Origin: Rheinheimera sp.
GTDB taxonomy: Bacteria; Pseudomonadota; Gammaproteobacteria; Enterobacterales; Alteromonadaceae
DNA: 46,216 nucleotides
Direction of reading: 5' to 3'
Assembly: GCA_008015325.1 (NCBI GenBank)
Contig: SSFI01000041.1
Location: forward strand, 1-46,216
Translations under genes and position numbers: made by a program
Part shown: one piece after another, positions 8,928 through 17,829 of the stretch
Position numbering within the stretch: position 1 is the first letter of the stretch
Layout of the letters: each line of letters begins with the position of its first letter
Notes under the pieces: generated by a model
Database searches by the model: none
The model's input: only the letters and a program-made list of their open reading frames with translations
What the model was told of the DNA's origin: nothing

Positions 8928-9980
8928 TCAGCAGTCTTCTTCAATAGCACCAAGCTGGTCGTCAAAACGAGCTCTGATCTGCAGTAACTGCGGCAACACC
9001 GCAGTAAATACCGGCTGCAGCGCCGGGTCAAAATGCCGGCCAAACTCACTTTGGATCAAAGCAACAGCGGCATCGATATCCCAGGCTTTTTTGTAAGGCC
9101 GCTCCGTGGTCAGTGCATCAAATACATCCGCCAGTGCGGCAATACGCGCCATCAGCGGAATCTCTTCACCGGCCAGACCATGCGGGTAACCACTGCCGTC
9201 CCATTTTTCGTGGTGATAGAGGGCAATTTCGCGGGCGGCCTTCAGCAGTTCATCCTGATGAATACCGATAATATCGGCGCCAAATTGTGGATGCCGCTGC
9301 ATCAGCGCCCATTCGTCAGCGTCGAGCTTGCCGGGCTTGAGCAAAATTTGATCAGGAATGCCGATTTTGCCAACATCGTGCATCGGCGAGGCATTAAACA
9401 AAATCTGCAAGGCTTTTTCGCCCATGCCATATGCTTCACCCAGTACCTTGCAGAAATGGCTCATGCGCAGAATATGGTTGCCGGTTTCATTGTCGCGGTA
9501 TTCGGCGGCACGGCCGAGCCGGCGGATAATTTGCTGCCGGGTTTGATACAACTCGCGGGTGCGCGCTTCCACCTGACGCGCCAGTTCACGATTTTGATCA
9601 TAGAGCGCCAGCTGCGTGCGTACCCGCGCCAGCACCAGGGGCGGGCTGACCGGCTTGGTGATGTAATCCACAGCACCAAGCGAAAATCCGTATCGCTCGT
9701 CGTCGACTTCATTCATTGCCGTGACAAAAATCACCGGGATTTGCCGGCGATCCGGATTGGCTTTGATACGCTGACAGACCTGATAACCGTCCAGGCCCGG
9801 CATCATAATATCCAGCAGTACTAGATCCGGTGGTGTCGCTGATTCGATAATTTTCAGCGCGCGTTCGCCGGAGGTTGCCACTTTGGTTTTATAAAATGGT
9901 GACAATAACTCATTGAGAATATTCAGATTATCCGGGACGTCGTCGACCAGTAATATCGTATGTTGTTTCAATTCTGTCAT
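8928..9980 (-). CDS. Response regulator with HD-GYP phosphodiesterase domain (RpfG-like)
   Basis: A 350-residue cytoplasmic two-component regulator. The receiver domain is at about 8-125, with the acidic pair D13-D14, phospho-acceptor D57 (LLDIMMPG) and K109. A short helical linker leads to an HD-GYP domain (about 150-340) with H201-D202, GIPD at 207-210 and [11 protein letters not shown] ending in GYP at 264-266, so the catalytic set looks complete. HD-GYP enzymes hydrolyse c-di-GMP; the output here is probably removal of the messenger upon phosphorylation. Its ATG overlaps the stop of the hybrid kinase gene by 4 bp, so the two are translationally coupled and the kinase is the likely phosphate donor. 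Confidence 0.93.
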   Translation of the reverse strand: MTELKQHTILLVDDVPDNLNILNELLSPFYKTKVATSGERALKIIESATPPDLVLLDIMMPGLDGYQVCQRIKANPDRRQIPVIFVTAMNEVDDERYGFSLGAVDYITKPVSPPLVLARVRTQLALYDQNRELARQVEARTRELYQTRQQIIRRLGRAAEYRDNETGNHILRMSHFCKVLGEAYGMGEKALQILFNASPMHDVGKIGIPDQILLKPGKLDADEWALMQRHPQFGADIIGIHQDELLKAAREIALYHHEKWDGSGYPHGLAGEEIPLMARIAALADVFDALTTERPYKKAWDIDAAVALIQSEFGRHFDPALQPVFTAVLPQLLQIRARFDDQLGAIEEDC

Positions 9981-12900
9981 TGGTTTTTCTCCGGCATTCC
10001 CAACAGGGATTCAACCAGCATCAGCGCGGTCGAAAAATCAAAATTATCCATCGCCAGGTTAAGCTGGGCCAACACAGCAGGTTCAGCACAATCCGCCAAC
10101 ACCGGTTGCAATTCTGCTAAGACATGCACAGCCTCACCGTCATCGTCGGCGAGCAGCTGCTGCAGGCGGCGCAGACCGTCGTGGCAGGACTGCTGTGATT
10201 GCTCCCCGGCAGCGGCCGGCACCGCAGCGGCAGGCTCAGGTAAAGCGGCATCGATAGCATCACATAAACGCTGTAACTGCGCAGCCAGTTCATCAAGCTG
10301 TGTCAGGCTGAGCTGACCGCGCCTGGCGGCCTGCTCAGCCGTCGCAACTTCTGCAGCAAACAGATCGGCACCAATAGTTGCAGCCAGGCCTTTTAACGTG
10401 TGTAGCAGACGATTTTGCTCGTCAGCCGGGGCCACTCTCAGCACATCGATGCCGCCCCGCTGCTGTCCTGCAAAGCGGCGCAGCGTCTTCTGCAGCAGCG
10501 CCTGATCGCCACCCAGCCGGCGCAAGGCCGGCATCAGCTGCAGACCGGCAATAACGGGGAGCGCAGCTTCCGACTGAGTTGTGGCCGGCCGTGCTGCAGC
10601 CGACACATTCAGGCGGGGTTGTGGAGCTTGCGGCAAAGCTACAGTGTCTGGCTGTTGCGGGCTGACCAGCCACTGCGCCATTGTGCGGTACAGCTCGTTG
10701 ACATCAATAGGTTTAGCGATATGCGCATTCATGCCAGCAGCAAAACATTGTTGCTTGTCGTCCGCCATGGCGTTGGCGGTCATCGCCAGAATAGGTAAAG
10801 ACGCAAACTGCGGTAACTTGCGAATTTCCCGACTGGCGGTAAAACCATCCATCACCGGCATCTGACAATCCATCAGCACCAGATCAAAGGCCTGCTGCTG
10901 CACCAAATCGAGCGCCACAGCACCGTTGTCCGCCACAGTCACCTGCATGCCAACCTGCTGTAACAGCTCAATCGCCATTTCCTGATTCACCGGATTGTCT
11001 TCTACCAGCAACACCCGGGCGCCCTGCAGCACGACAAACTGCTGTTCTGGCAGCAACGCTGTCTGCGCCTGCTCCAGCTGCCAAATCTCTTTGCCAAAAA
11101 TATTCAGAATACAATCGTACAGCGTTGACGGGGTTAACGGCTTGACTAACACAGCGCGCACCGGCAAGCCGACTATCAGCTCATGCAGTTCATCACGGTT
11201 ATATGAAGTGACCATCACCAGCTCTGGCAGCACCAGCTCAGGCTTTTGCTGCGCCAGCGCCTGAATTTGCCGGACCGTTTCCACGCCATCAGGTGCCGGC
11301 ATCATCCAGTCCAGCAACACCAGCTGGTAAGGCATTTTTTGTTGCGCAGCCTGCTCTATCTGTCGCAGCGCCGCAGTGCCACTGTCGATAGCATCAACAA
11401 CAAAACCCAGCCCCTGCAAGGTGTCCTGCAAAATCTCGCAGGCACTGGCATTGTCATCGACGACCAGAATGCGCAGCTCAGATAGCCGCAGTGCGTCTTT
11501 GGGGAACGAGCGCTGCCGCTCCTGGACACCAAATGGCAAAGTGAAATAAAAAGTACTGCCGGCACCTGCGGCGGAAGTCACCCCGATAGACCCGCCCATC
11601 AGTTCCACCAGGTTTTTGCTAATCGCCAGCCCAAGGCCAGTGCCGCCATATTTGCGCGATGTCGAAGCATCGGCCTGACTGAATGACTGAAACAACTGGG
11701 CTTGTTGTTCTGCAGTCATGCCGATGCCGGTATCGGAAACGGCAAAATACAGCTGACAACCGGCGTTGCCTGCGGCATCTGTAAATTGCCCGGCCATCTC
11801 GACTTTAACGGTGATTTCACCGTGTTCAGTGAACTTCAATGCATTGCTGACAAAATTGTTCAGCACCTGGCGCAGCCGCAACGGGTCGCCATGCAGATAG
11901 ACCGGCACATCGGCTTTGATGTTAAACAGCAGCTCCAGACCTTTTTCCTGCGCCCGCACTGTGGCAAGGTCAATCAAGGCTTCGAGCACGTCATCGAGGC
12001 AAAAATCGATATGTTCGATATGCATCTTGCCGGCTTCGAGCTTCGACAAATCCAGAATATCGTTGATGATCACCAGCAACCCCTGGCCGGCACTCTGGAT
12101 TTTTTGCAGATAATTGCGTTGCCGCGCCGGCATCTCTTGCTGCAGCGCCAGATGCGACATACCCAGGATCACGTTCATCGGCGTGCGGATCTCATGGCTC
12201 ATATTGGCAAGAAACTCGGACTTGACCCGGGTTGCCGCTTCAGCCAAATCACGGGCAGCCGCATGCGCCTGCTGTGCTTCTTTGTGTACGGTAATGTCGA
12301 TTAAAGTACCGACCAGACCGGCTGGCTGCCCTTTGCTGTCATTGTACGCCGACAACATATAACTCAGCTGATGCCAACGGTTGTCTGCATACATCAGGCT
12401 AATTTCGTCCTGATAACTGCCGCCATGCTGCAACACATGTTGATTGGCCGCCTGATAAGCAGCGCGATCTTCTGCCGGCACTTTGATAAATTCCAGCACG
12501 GTTTTGCCAATAATCTCTTCCTGGCGAATTGCAAAGGCCTGCATAAAGGCGCGGTTACAGCCCAGATAACGGCCCTGCTGATCTTTAAAAAATACCGGAT
12601 AAGGTAAGGTGTCCAGTAACACGCGCTGAAACTCAAGCTGGTCAGAGATTTGCTGTTGATACCTTTTGCGGTCACTGATATCGCGCACCGTCGCCAAAGC
12701 ACAGGAACCATGGCCAGCCAGCGCCGGCAGCCGCGTCAGGCCCAGTTCAATCGGGAACTCTTCACCATTGGCTTTCACGCCGCGGAATTCACCATTTATA
12801 GCGCGCACTTTTCTGGCTTCGCCGGCCTGCATAAAAGACTGGCGATGGCCCGGATGGTCGGCGCGGATATCCTCAGGCACCAACATATCGACGGACATGC

Positions 12901-13837
12901 CAAGCATGCTGCCTTCAGCATACCCAAACTGTTGATGTGCTTTGGGATTTGCCAGTTCAATGCGGCCAGATCCGTCAACCACCAGCATGCCGTCCGGCGC
13001 ATAATGCAGTATTTGCTGATACCAGGTTTCGGCCAGCACAAGACGGCTGCGCTGTTCGGCCAGTTCAGCACTGGTCTGCTGCAACACATCCAGTGCGCGT
13101 GCCAGATCACCAATCTCATTGGGTTCTGCCAGATAAGTGTCGATCAGATCATGTTGATTCTGACCATGGCGCAAATAAGCGGTAAGCCGGGCTATGGGCC
13201 GTAAAATCCGGTGATGGTAAAAGTGCTGTAAGATCACCGTCACCACCAACAAACTACACAATACCATTAAGCCGGCGAATAACATGCTGAGATCGGCGCG
13301 CCGGTCCAGGCTGCTGATATTGCTGTTGATGGTCAGGTCCAGTGTTTCACCGGCGTCACGCAATTGCTGGCCGGTCGTGCGCATAATCTCGGTATAGGCC
13401 TGTCCATACACCAGATCCAGTGCCTTGGCCTGCTGCCCTTGTTCGCTGAACTGCATCGCCTGTTGTTCGGTGACGATCAGCTGCTGTGATTTGGTACGTG
13501 TCAGCTCTATAAAGCCGGCATCTATCGGCAGGTCTGGCCGGTGCAGGGCGAGGATTTTGTCGGCCGCGTTTTCCAGCCGGCGTTTTTCGGTCAACTCTTG
13601 CTGGTAACGGTCTCTGAACATAGTGTTGCCGGTCGCAACATAAGCCCGCGCGTTTTCGGTCAGCGCCTGACGGCCGAGCTGAATATCCCGGACTGAGTCG
13701 CTAATTTCATGTAACAAGGCCGCTTCAGTCCGATACTGTTTGGTTTGTGCCACACCAAATAACACTGCGACCGCAGTGACCAGCAACAAAGCGGCCACCA
13801 GCCAAATTAAATTCCGACTCGCTATTTCCAGACGCAT
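9977..13837 (-). CDS. Hybrid sensor histidine kinase (PAS-PAS-HisKA-HATPase-REC-REC-Hpt)
   Basis: Inner-membrane phosphorelay kinase of 1286 residues. The ATG at 13837 (MRLEIASRN) is preferred over an in-frame GTG 13 codons upstream because GGGAG precedes it. Order: TM1 about 10-30; a mainly helical periplasmic region of about 150 residues; TM2 about 185-205; HAMP-like segment; two PAS domains (about 265-510); HisKA with SHEIRTP (His548); HATPase with [10 protein letters not shown]; receiver 1 (Asp843); receiver 2 (Asp990); and an Hpt domain with LLHTLKG (His1146). The layout follows BarA/ArcB-type phosphorelays. Phosphate probably moves on to the coupled HD-GYP regulator encoded directly downstream. 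The signal sensed is unknown. Confidence 0.92.
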   Translation of the reverse strand: MRLEIASRNLIWLVAALLLVTAVAVLFGVAQTKQYRTEAALLHEISDSVRDIQLGRQALTENARAYVATGNTMFRDRYQQELTEKRRLENAADKILALHRPDLPIDAGFIELTRTKSQQLIVTEQQAMQFSEQGQQAKALDLVYGQAYTEIMRTTGQQLRDAGETLDLTINSNISSLDRRADLSMLFAGLMVLCSLLVVTVILQHFYHHRILRPIARLTAYLRHGQNQHDLIDTYLAEPNEIGDLARALDVLQQTSAELAEQRSRLVLAETWYQQILHYAPDGMLVVDGSGRIELANPKAHQQFGYAEGSMLGMSVDMLVPEDIRADHPGHRQSFMQAGEARKVRAINGEFRGVKANGEEFPIELGLTRLPALAGHGSCALATVRDISDRKRYQQQISDQLEFQRVLLDTLPYPVFFKDQQGRYLGCNRAFMQAFAIRQEEIIGKTVLEFIKVPAEDRAAYQAANQHVLQHGGSYQDEISLMYADNRWHQLSYMLSAYNDSKGQPAGLVGTLIDITVHKEAQQAHAAARDLAEAATRVKSEFLANMSHEIRTPMNVILGMSHLALQQEMPARQRNYLQKIQSAGQGLLVIINDILDLSKLEAGKMHIEHIDFCLDDVLEALIDLATVRAQEKGLELLFNIKADVPVYLHGDPLRLRQVLNNFVSNALKFTEHGEITVKVEMAGQFTDAAGNAGCQLYFAVSDTGIGMTAEQQAQLFQSFSQADASTSRKYGGTGLGLAISKNLVELMGGSIGVTSAAGAGSTFYFTLPFGVQERQRSFPKDALRLSELRILVVDDNASACEILQDTLQGLGFVVDAIDSGTAALRQIEQAAQQKMPYQLVLLDWMMPAPDGVETVRQIQALAQQKPELVLPELVMVTSYNRDELHELIVGLPVRAVLVKPLTPSTLYDCILNIFGKEIWQLEQAQTALLPEQQFVVLQGARVLLVEDNPVNQEMAIELLQQVGMQVTVADNGAVALDLVQQQAFDLVLMDCQMPVMDGFTASREIRKLPQFASLPILAMTANAMADDKQQCFAAGMNAHIAKPIDVNELYRTMAQWLVSPQQPDTVALPQAPQPRLNVSAAARPATTQSEAALPVIAGLQLMPALRRLGGDQALLQKTLRRFAGQQRGGIDVLRVAPADEQNRLLHTLKGLAATIGADLFAAEVATAEQAARRGQLSLTQLDELAAQLQRLCDAIDAALPEPAAAVPAAAGEQSQQSCHDGLRRLQQLLADDDGEAVHVLAELQPVLADCAEPAVLAQLNLAMDNFDFSTALMLVESLLGMPEKNQ

Positions 13838-14062
13838 GACGCTGTAATGCTCCCTGATGCATCCATGAACCGCCACGCCTGAGCCCTGCTGTGGCCGTAC
13901 AACATGAATTCGCTGATAAAACAGACACTAGCATATTTTTTAGCGTTGAAAACGTTCCTGGCTTGAACTTCGGGTAAAAATTGGCCGCACGCAGCCGTTG
14001 CAGTGACAGAAAGCCGCAACGCAAAATATAAAATTGGGTTTGAATTCGGCAGCTAATTTAGC

Positions 14063-14081
14063 GACAATGACAATTATTATC
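14063..14081 (+). promoter_or_regulatory. Fur box upstream of feoA
   Basis: The 19 bases match the classical Fur consensus at 16 of 19 positions, differing only at positions 3, 9 and 13. The site ends 27 bp before the feoA ATG. It implies iron-dependent repression of feoAB. Confidence 0.8.
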
Positions 14082-14108
14082 ATTTAGCGCGCCGGGAGTT
14101 GTTGCCTG

Positions 14109-14381
14109 ATGACTGTATTAAACCCTGCGGGTCCTGTTTCTGCCCGTCATACGTTGTGGGACGCGCCGAAAAAAGCTTGTGTCTCTGTGGTTGAGTTGGC
14201 GGCCAGCTTAAATCCGCTGGTGCTGAACCGCTTGCGCGAAATGGGGCTGGAGCCCGGCCAACCCCTGATTTGTCTGGGCCGCGGCCCGTTTAATGGCCCA
14301 GTTGTGGTGCAGATCCAGGATTGTGTCTACACGCTGGAGCAGCAAGTCGCCCAACATATTTTGATCGAGCCGCAGCTGTAA
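14109..14381 (+). CDS. feoA: Ferrous iron transport protein A
   Basis: Small SH3-like cytoplasmic protein of 90 residues that supports FeoB-driven Fe(II) uptake. Residues about 25-88 fit FeoA (NRLREMGLEPGQPLICLGRGPFNGPVVVQI...YTLEQQVAQHILIEP). About 20 extra N-terminal residues precede the domain. A Fur box lies upstream and feoB starts 76 bp downstream, so this is a Fur-controlled feoAB operon; no feoC is seen. Confidence 0.92.
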   Translation: MTVLNPAGPVSARHTLWDAPKKACVSVVELAASLNPLVLNRLREMGLEPGQPLICLGRGPFNGPVVVQIQDCVYTLEQQVAQHILIEPQL

Positions 14382-14457
14382 CTGCGGCATCTCCGCCCTT
14401 CACATTCTCCGGGCGTCGGGTGAAACCGCCGGCGCCAGCATGCAGAAAAGGCTTCTG

Positions 14458-16275
14458 ATGAAAAAAATCGTTCTGGTAGGCAAACCCAATTCCGGCAAAA
14501 GCCTGTTGTTTAACCAGCTGACCGGTTTACGGCAGAAAGTCGCTAACTATCCCGGCGTGACCGTTGAGCTGAAAAGCGGCCGCTTTGAGCAGTTTGAGCT
14601 GATTGATTACCCTGGCGCCTATTCACTCAGCAGTTTATCGCGCGACGAAGAGATTGCCGTCAACAAACTCAAAGATGCGCTGCAGGACCCGAACACCGCA
14701 CTGGTGATTTGTAACCTCGACGCCACGCGGCTGGAAAGCAGCCTGATGTTTGGTTTGCAGGTGCAAGCCCTGGCGCGAGCTCACCACAAAGCGCTGGTAT
14801 TTGCCTTAAATATGGCCGACGAGCTGCAGCGTTTTGGCCATCAGCTCGACACTGCAGCGTTAAGCGCGGCGCTCGGCAGCCCGGTATTTGCCATTTCTGC
14901 CAAAACTTTATTGGGCATCCATGAATTTCGCGAAGGCGTGCTGGCACTGGCGCAAGCAGCCGAGCCAGCTGTTCCGGCACTGGACCACGGCGACGAACAG
15001 GCGCTGCGTCAGTTCAGCCGCAGCCTGGCCCGCACTTATGGTCTGGCGTCCAGTGTGGTATTAAAAAATCAGAATCGCATCGACAGGTTTATGCTGCATA
15101 ACCTAAGCGGCGGCCTGGCCTTTTTGCTGGTGATGTTCCTGTTATTCCAGAGTATTTTCACCCTGGCTGCGCCTTTGATGGACGCAGTGGAAGCCGGCAT
15201 CGGTGCCTTGGCGCATTGGGTCACCGGTTTTATCGGCGAAGGCACAACCAGCGATTTTCTTAACGACGCTATTTTTGGCGGAGTCGGCTCCTTCCTGGTG
15301 TTTGTGCCGCAAATTATGATGCTGACGCTGATTATCGGCTTGCTGGAAGACAGCGGTTATCTGGCCCGGGCGGCGCTGATTTGTCACCGGCCTTTGAGTT
15401 ACTTTGGTTTATCCGGCCGCAGTTTTATCCCATATTTATCCGGCCATGCCTGCGCCATTCCGGCCATTATGGCGGCCCGCACTATTGAATCGCCGCGTAA
15501 ACGCCTCATCACTATGATGACAATTCCGCTGATGGCCTGCTCAGCGCGCTTGCCGGTCTATGCCCTGTTAATTTCAGTGCTTATTCCTGAGCGCGCTTAT
15601 CTGGGTGGCCTGGTAAATTTACAAGGCGTGGCGTTTTTTGGCCTGTACCTGATGGGGATTATTGTGGCTTTGCTGGTCAGCCTGATGTTGTCGCGTTTTG
15701 TGGTAAGCCGCGATGAAAAATCCGATATGCCTTTTATTCTGGAATTGCCAAATTACCGCTTGCCGCACTGGAAGCCGTTGATTGTCCGGGTGATGAGCGC
15801 AGCAAAAAGCTTTGTTTACCGCTCAGGTCCGGTGATTTTTGCGGTAACTGTGCTGATTTGGTTATTCGGTTATTTCCCACACGACGCCGGTGGCCTCGAG
15901 CACTCTTACCTCGGCCAGATTGGCCATTTTATCGAGCCGGTCTTCGAACCGCTTGGGCTCGACTGGCGTTATGGCGTGGCGATTTTGATGTCGTTCCTGG
16001 CACGTGAAGTCTTCGTCGGCGCGCTTGGCACGCTGTTTGGTATTGATGGCGCCGACGAGAACATCGCCGGACTTGCCGCCAACATTCAGGCCGACGGCCT
16101 GGCGCTCGGCGCCGGTGTGGGTCTGCTGTTGTTCTACGTGGTCGCGCTGCAATGTGTCGCTACAGTTGCCACTATCCGCGCTGAAACGGGCAGCAACCGC
16201 ATCGCTGCAGGGCTGGTGGTCGGTTATGGCCTGCTGGCCTACGCGCTGGCCTGCCTGGCGGCGAATCTGCTGTAA
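14458..16275 (+). CDS. feoB: Ferrous iron transporter B (short form)
   Basis: Inner-membrane Fe(II) transporter with an N-terminal GTPase domain. G1 is GKPNSGKS (8-15), G3 DYPG (50-53) and G4 NMAD (118-121). The membrane part begins near residue 220 and contains the gate segment around GHACAIPAIMAARTI. The ATG at 14458 is preferred over one six codons upstream because AAAAGG sits 6 bp before it. At 605 residues it is much shorter than the roughly 770 of E. coli FeoB, mainly from a reduced region between the G domain and the membrane part and shorter loops; key motifs remain, so it should work. It forms an operon with feoA and is followed by REP-like repeats. Confidence 0.94.
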   Translation: MKKIVLVGKPNSGKSLLFNQLTGLRQKVANYPGVTVELKSGRFEQFELIDYPGAYSLSSLSRDEEIAVNKLKDALQDPNTALVICNLDATRLESSLMFGLQVQALARAHHKALVFALNMADELQRFGHQLDTAALSAALGSPVFAISAKTLLGIHEFREGVLALAQAAEPAVPALDHGDEQALRQFSRSLARTYGLASSVVLKNQNRIDRFMLHNLSGGLAFLLVMFLLFQSIFTLAAPLMDAVEAGIGALAHWVTGFIGEGTTSDFLNDAIFGGVGSFLVFVPQIMMLTLIIGLLEDSGYLARAALICHRPLSYFGLSGRSFIPYLSGHACAIPAIMAARTIESPRKRLITMMTIPLMACSARLPVYALLISVLIPERAYLGGLVNLQGVAFFGLYLMGIIVALLVSLMLSRFVVSRDEKSDMPFILELPNYRLPHWKPLIVRVMSAAKSFVYRSGPVIFAVTVLIWLFGYFPHDAGGLEHSYLGQIGHFIEPVFEPLGLDWRYGVAILMSFLAREVFVGALGTLFGIDGADENIAGLAANIQADGLALGAGVGLLLFYVVALQCVATVATIRAETGSNRIAAGLVVGYGLLAYALACLAANLL

Positions 16276-16279
16276 ACCA

Positions 16280-16398
16280 GCTTTGGGGTCAGGTCTTGCT
16301 TTGCAGCTTTTGGGGTCAGGTCTTGCTTTGTGCATCTTCGACGCACAAAGCAAGACCTGACCCCAAAAGCCTGTGACCCCAAAAGCCTGCCCCCAAAA
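16280..16398. repeat. REP-like inverted repeat cluster
   Basis: The unit GGGGTCAGGTCTTGCTTTG occurs at 16284-16302 and again in a perfect 28-bp inverted repeat whose arms are 16306-16333 and 16343-16370, with a 9-nt loop. Decayed copies of CCCCAAAAGCCTG follow to 16398. This layout matches REP/REPIN elements mobilised by REP-associated tyrosine transposases. It may also end feoAB transcription. No transposase gene is in the window. Confidence 0.7.
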
Positions 16399-16498
16399 GC
16401 CTGATACCTGCCGCCCTCTGCACAATTATCTTTACTTTGAAATCAATGTGATAACTCGCATTCTGAATTCTTCCCAAAAATTACATTGCGCAACAACA

Positions 16499-16512
16499 GT
16501 TATCGCAATAAC
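16499..16512. promoter_or_regulatory. Operator-like palindrome 1 upstream of ohr
   Basis: GTTATCGCAATAAC, a 14-bp palindrome with one mismatched pair. It sits between possible -35 TTGCGC (16487-16492) and -10 TAACAT boxes spaced by 17 bp. A related palindrome lies at 16614-16627. It is a candidate MarR-type (OhrR) site, inferred from its position near ohr and ohrR. Confidence 0.35.
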
Positions 16513-16564
16513 ATAAATCCAAGCCAGAACACAAATGACCTGGTAAGCAGACTGCGGCACGTTG

Positions 16565-16604
16565 AACATCCTGCCTGCAGCAACAAAACGCAGGTTGTTT
16601 TTTT
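16565..16604 (+). terminator. Intrinsic terminator in the ohr upstream region
   Basis: Arms AACATCCTGC and GCAGGTTGTT form a 10-bp stem with one mismatch and a 15-nt loop, running into seven T residues. It lies about 80 bp before ohr, between the two operator-like palindromes, so it could end a short leader or small RNA, or act as an attenuator. Confidence 0.5.
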
Positions 16605-16613
16605 AAGTAGATA

Positions 16614-16627
16614 ATTATCGCGATAAC
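16614..16627. promoter_or_regulatory. Operator-like palindrome 2 upstream of ohr
   Basis: A perfect 12-bp palindrome, TTATCGCGATAA (16615-16626), sharing TTATCGC-ATAAC with the site at 16499-16512. It is 57 bp before the ohr start and is a candidate OhrR operator. The classical OhrR box in other bacteria is AT-rich (TACAATT-AATTGTA), so the match is only in symmetry. Confidence 0.4.
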
Positions 16628-16683
16628 ACTTTGCGAAATATGCAAGTCGCGAAAATCACAAAACCAAACATTGGAGATGAATC

Positions 16684-17100
16684 ATGCAAGTCATTTACAA
16701 AGCAGTTGTTACCAGTACCTCAGGCCGTGACGGTCGCGCCGTGTCCAATGACAATAATCTGGACGTGAAATTAACTATGCCACGTGAACTGGGCGGTGCC
16801 GGTGGCGCCGGCACTAATCCGGAACAACTGTTTGCCGCCGGTTACTCAGCATGTTTCTTAAGTGCGCTGAAATTCATTGCCGGCCAGAGCAAAATCGCCG
16901 TACCGGCTGAGGCCAATGTCCGCGCAGAAGTTGGCATCGGCCAAATCCCGCAAGGTTTTGGTCTGGATGTTGAACTCTTTATCGAGCTGCCGGGTATTGC
17001 CGCCGATGTTGCGAATGAGCTGGTGCAAAAAGCCCATCAGGTGTGTCCGTACTCGAATGCAACGCGAAATGGCCTGGATGTCCGGTTGACGCTGGTATAA
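16684..17100 (+). CDS. ohr: Organic hydroperoxide resistance protein (Ohr, OsmC family)
   Basis: A 138-residue cytoplasmic thiol peroxidase that reduces organic and fatty-acid hydroperoxides using lipoylated partners. Hallmarks are NPEQLFAAGYSACF with peroxidatic Cys57 and VCPYSNATRNG with resolving Cys121; the length is standard for Ohr. It has TTGGAGATGAATC just before the ATG. ohrR follows about 100 bp downstream, after a terminator-like hairpin. Two palindromes upstream are candidate regulator sites. Confidence 0.95.
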   Translation: MQVIYKAVVTSTSGRDGRAVSNDNNLDVKLTMPRELGGAGGAGTNPEQLFAAGYSACFLSALKFIAGQSKIAVPAEANVRAEVGIGQIPQGFGLDVELFIELPGIAADVANELVQKAHQVCPYSNATRNGLDVRLTLV

Positions 17101-17116
17101 CCCGCGGTCGTGTAAA

Positions 17117-17165
17117 GGCAGGTCCTGTCGTGTTGTAGCAGACAAGACCTGCCCCGGCTTTTACG
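17117..17165 (+). terminator. Terminator after ohr, resembling the REP repeat
   Basis: Arms GGCAGGTCCTGTC (17117-17129) and GACAAGACCTGCC (17141-17153) pair over 13 bp with one mismatch, followed by CCGGCTTTTA. The CAAGACCTG-CCCC part repeats the sequence of the REP-like hairpin near 16350, so this terminator may derive from such an element. Confidence 0.55.
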
Positions 17166-17203
17166 TTATCATCGGCCGGGTATTGCCAGAGACGGGGAGC
17201 ATC

Positions 17204-17686
17204 ATGGCCAAACCAACCACTGACACCACTATATCGCCAGACCAAAGCTGCCAATGGCCCAGCAGTGCCTTGCATTTGGATAATCAGCTGTGTTTTGCCC
17301 TGTATTCTACGTCGCTGGCGATGACCAAAAGCTATAAACCGCTGCTGGAAAAACTTGGTCTGACTTATCCGCAATATTTAATCATGCTGATTTTATGGCA
17401 ACAGGACGGCGTCGCCCTGCGCGATATCGCTGAAAAACTGCATACCGAATCCGGCGCGTTAACACCAGTACTCAAACGGATGCAGGAGATGGGGTTGCTC
17501 ATTCGCGCCCGTAGCCTGCACAGCGAACGCACCTTGGAAATTCGCCTCACCGACGCCGGCCGCGCCATGCAACAGGACGCGTTAAAAATTAACCAGCATA
17601 TTGCGCTCAATTGCGGCAGCTCGCTGACTGAATTGGCAGCGCTGCGTGACCAGCTGATTAAACTGCGTCAGACGTTAACGGCATGA
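17204..17686 (+). CDS. ohrR: Peroxide-sensing MarR-family repressor (OhrR)
   Basis: A 160-residue winged-helix repressor of ohr. The ATG at 17204 has GGGGAG just before it; a TTG seven codons upstream is in frame but has no ribosome site. The OhrR signature LDNQLCFALYS places reactive Cys30 ahead of the domain, and KPLLEKLGLTYPQYLIMLILWQQDG is characteristic. A second Cys late in the protein (LNCGSS) fits the two-cysteine Xanthomonas-type OhrR, where organic peroxide oxidises the first Cys to a disulfide and releases DNA. Confidence 0.92.
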   Translation: MAKPTTDTTISPDQSCQWPSSALHLDNQLCFALYSTSLAMTKSYKPLLEKLGLTYPQYLIMLILWQQDGVALRDIAEKLHTESGALTPVLKRMQEMGLLIRARSLHSERTLEIRLTDAGRAMQQDALKINQHIALNCGSSLTELAALRDQLIKLRQTLTA

Positions 17687-17782
17687 TGGTTTTATGCTCT
17701 GCTGCACGGCGGCTCAGCAATTCATATCGTTTTCGCCGATTCGGCAAGATCGCTTAGTGGATGACAAGGACACCACTGCGGC

Positions 17783-17807
17783 AAAAAAAAGGCATGCAAA
17801 GCACGCC
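17783..17807 (-). terminator. Intrinsic terminator of the cytochrome operon
   Basis: On the minus strand GGCGTGC-TTT-GCATGCC forms a 7-bp stem with one G-U pair, followed by eight T residues. It lies 23 bp after the stop of the beta-helix/cytochrome gene. Confidence 0.85.
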
Positions 17808-17829
17808 CATTCCGAAACACTGCTGAACC

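Noticed and set aside
9033-9824. 263-codon frame antisense to the HD-GYP gene
   Set aside because: Lies wholly opposite a well-supported gene in GC-rich DNA, where long antisense frames are common; the product has no recognisable domain.
16280-16398. CRISPR array
   Set aside because: Repeats are adjacent or inverted, without regular spacers; they fit REP-like elements.
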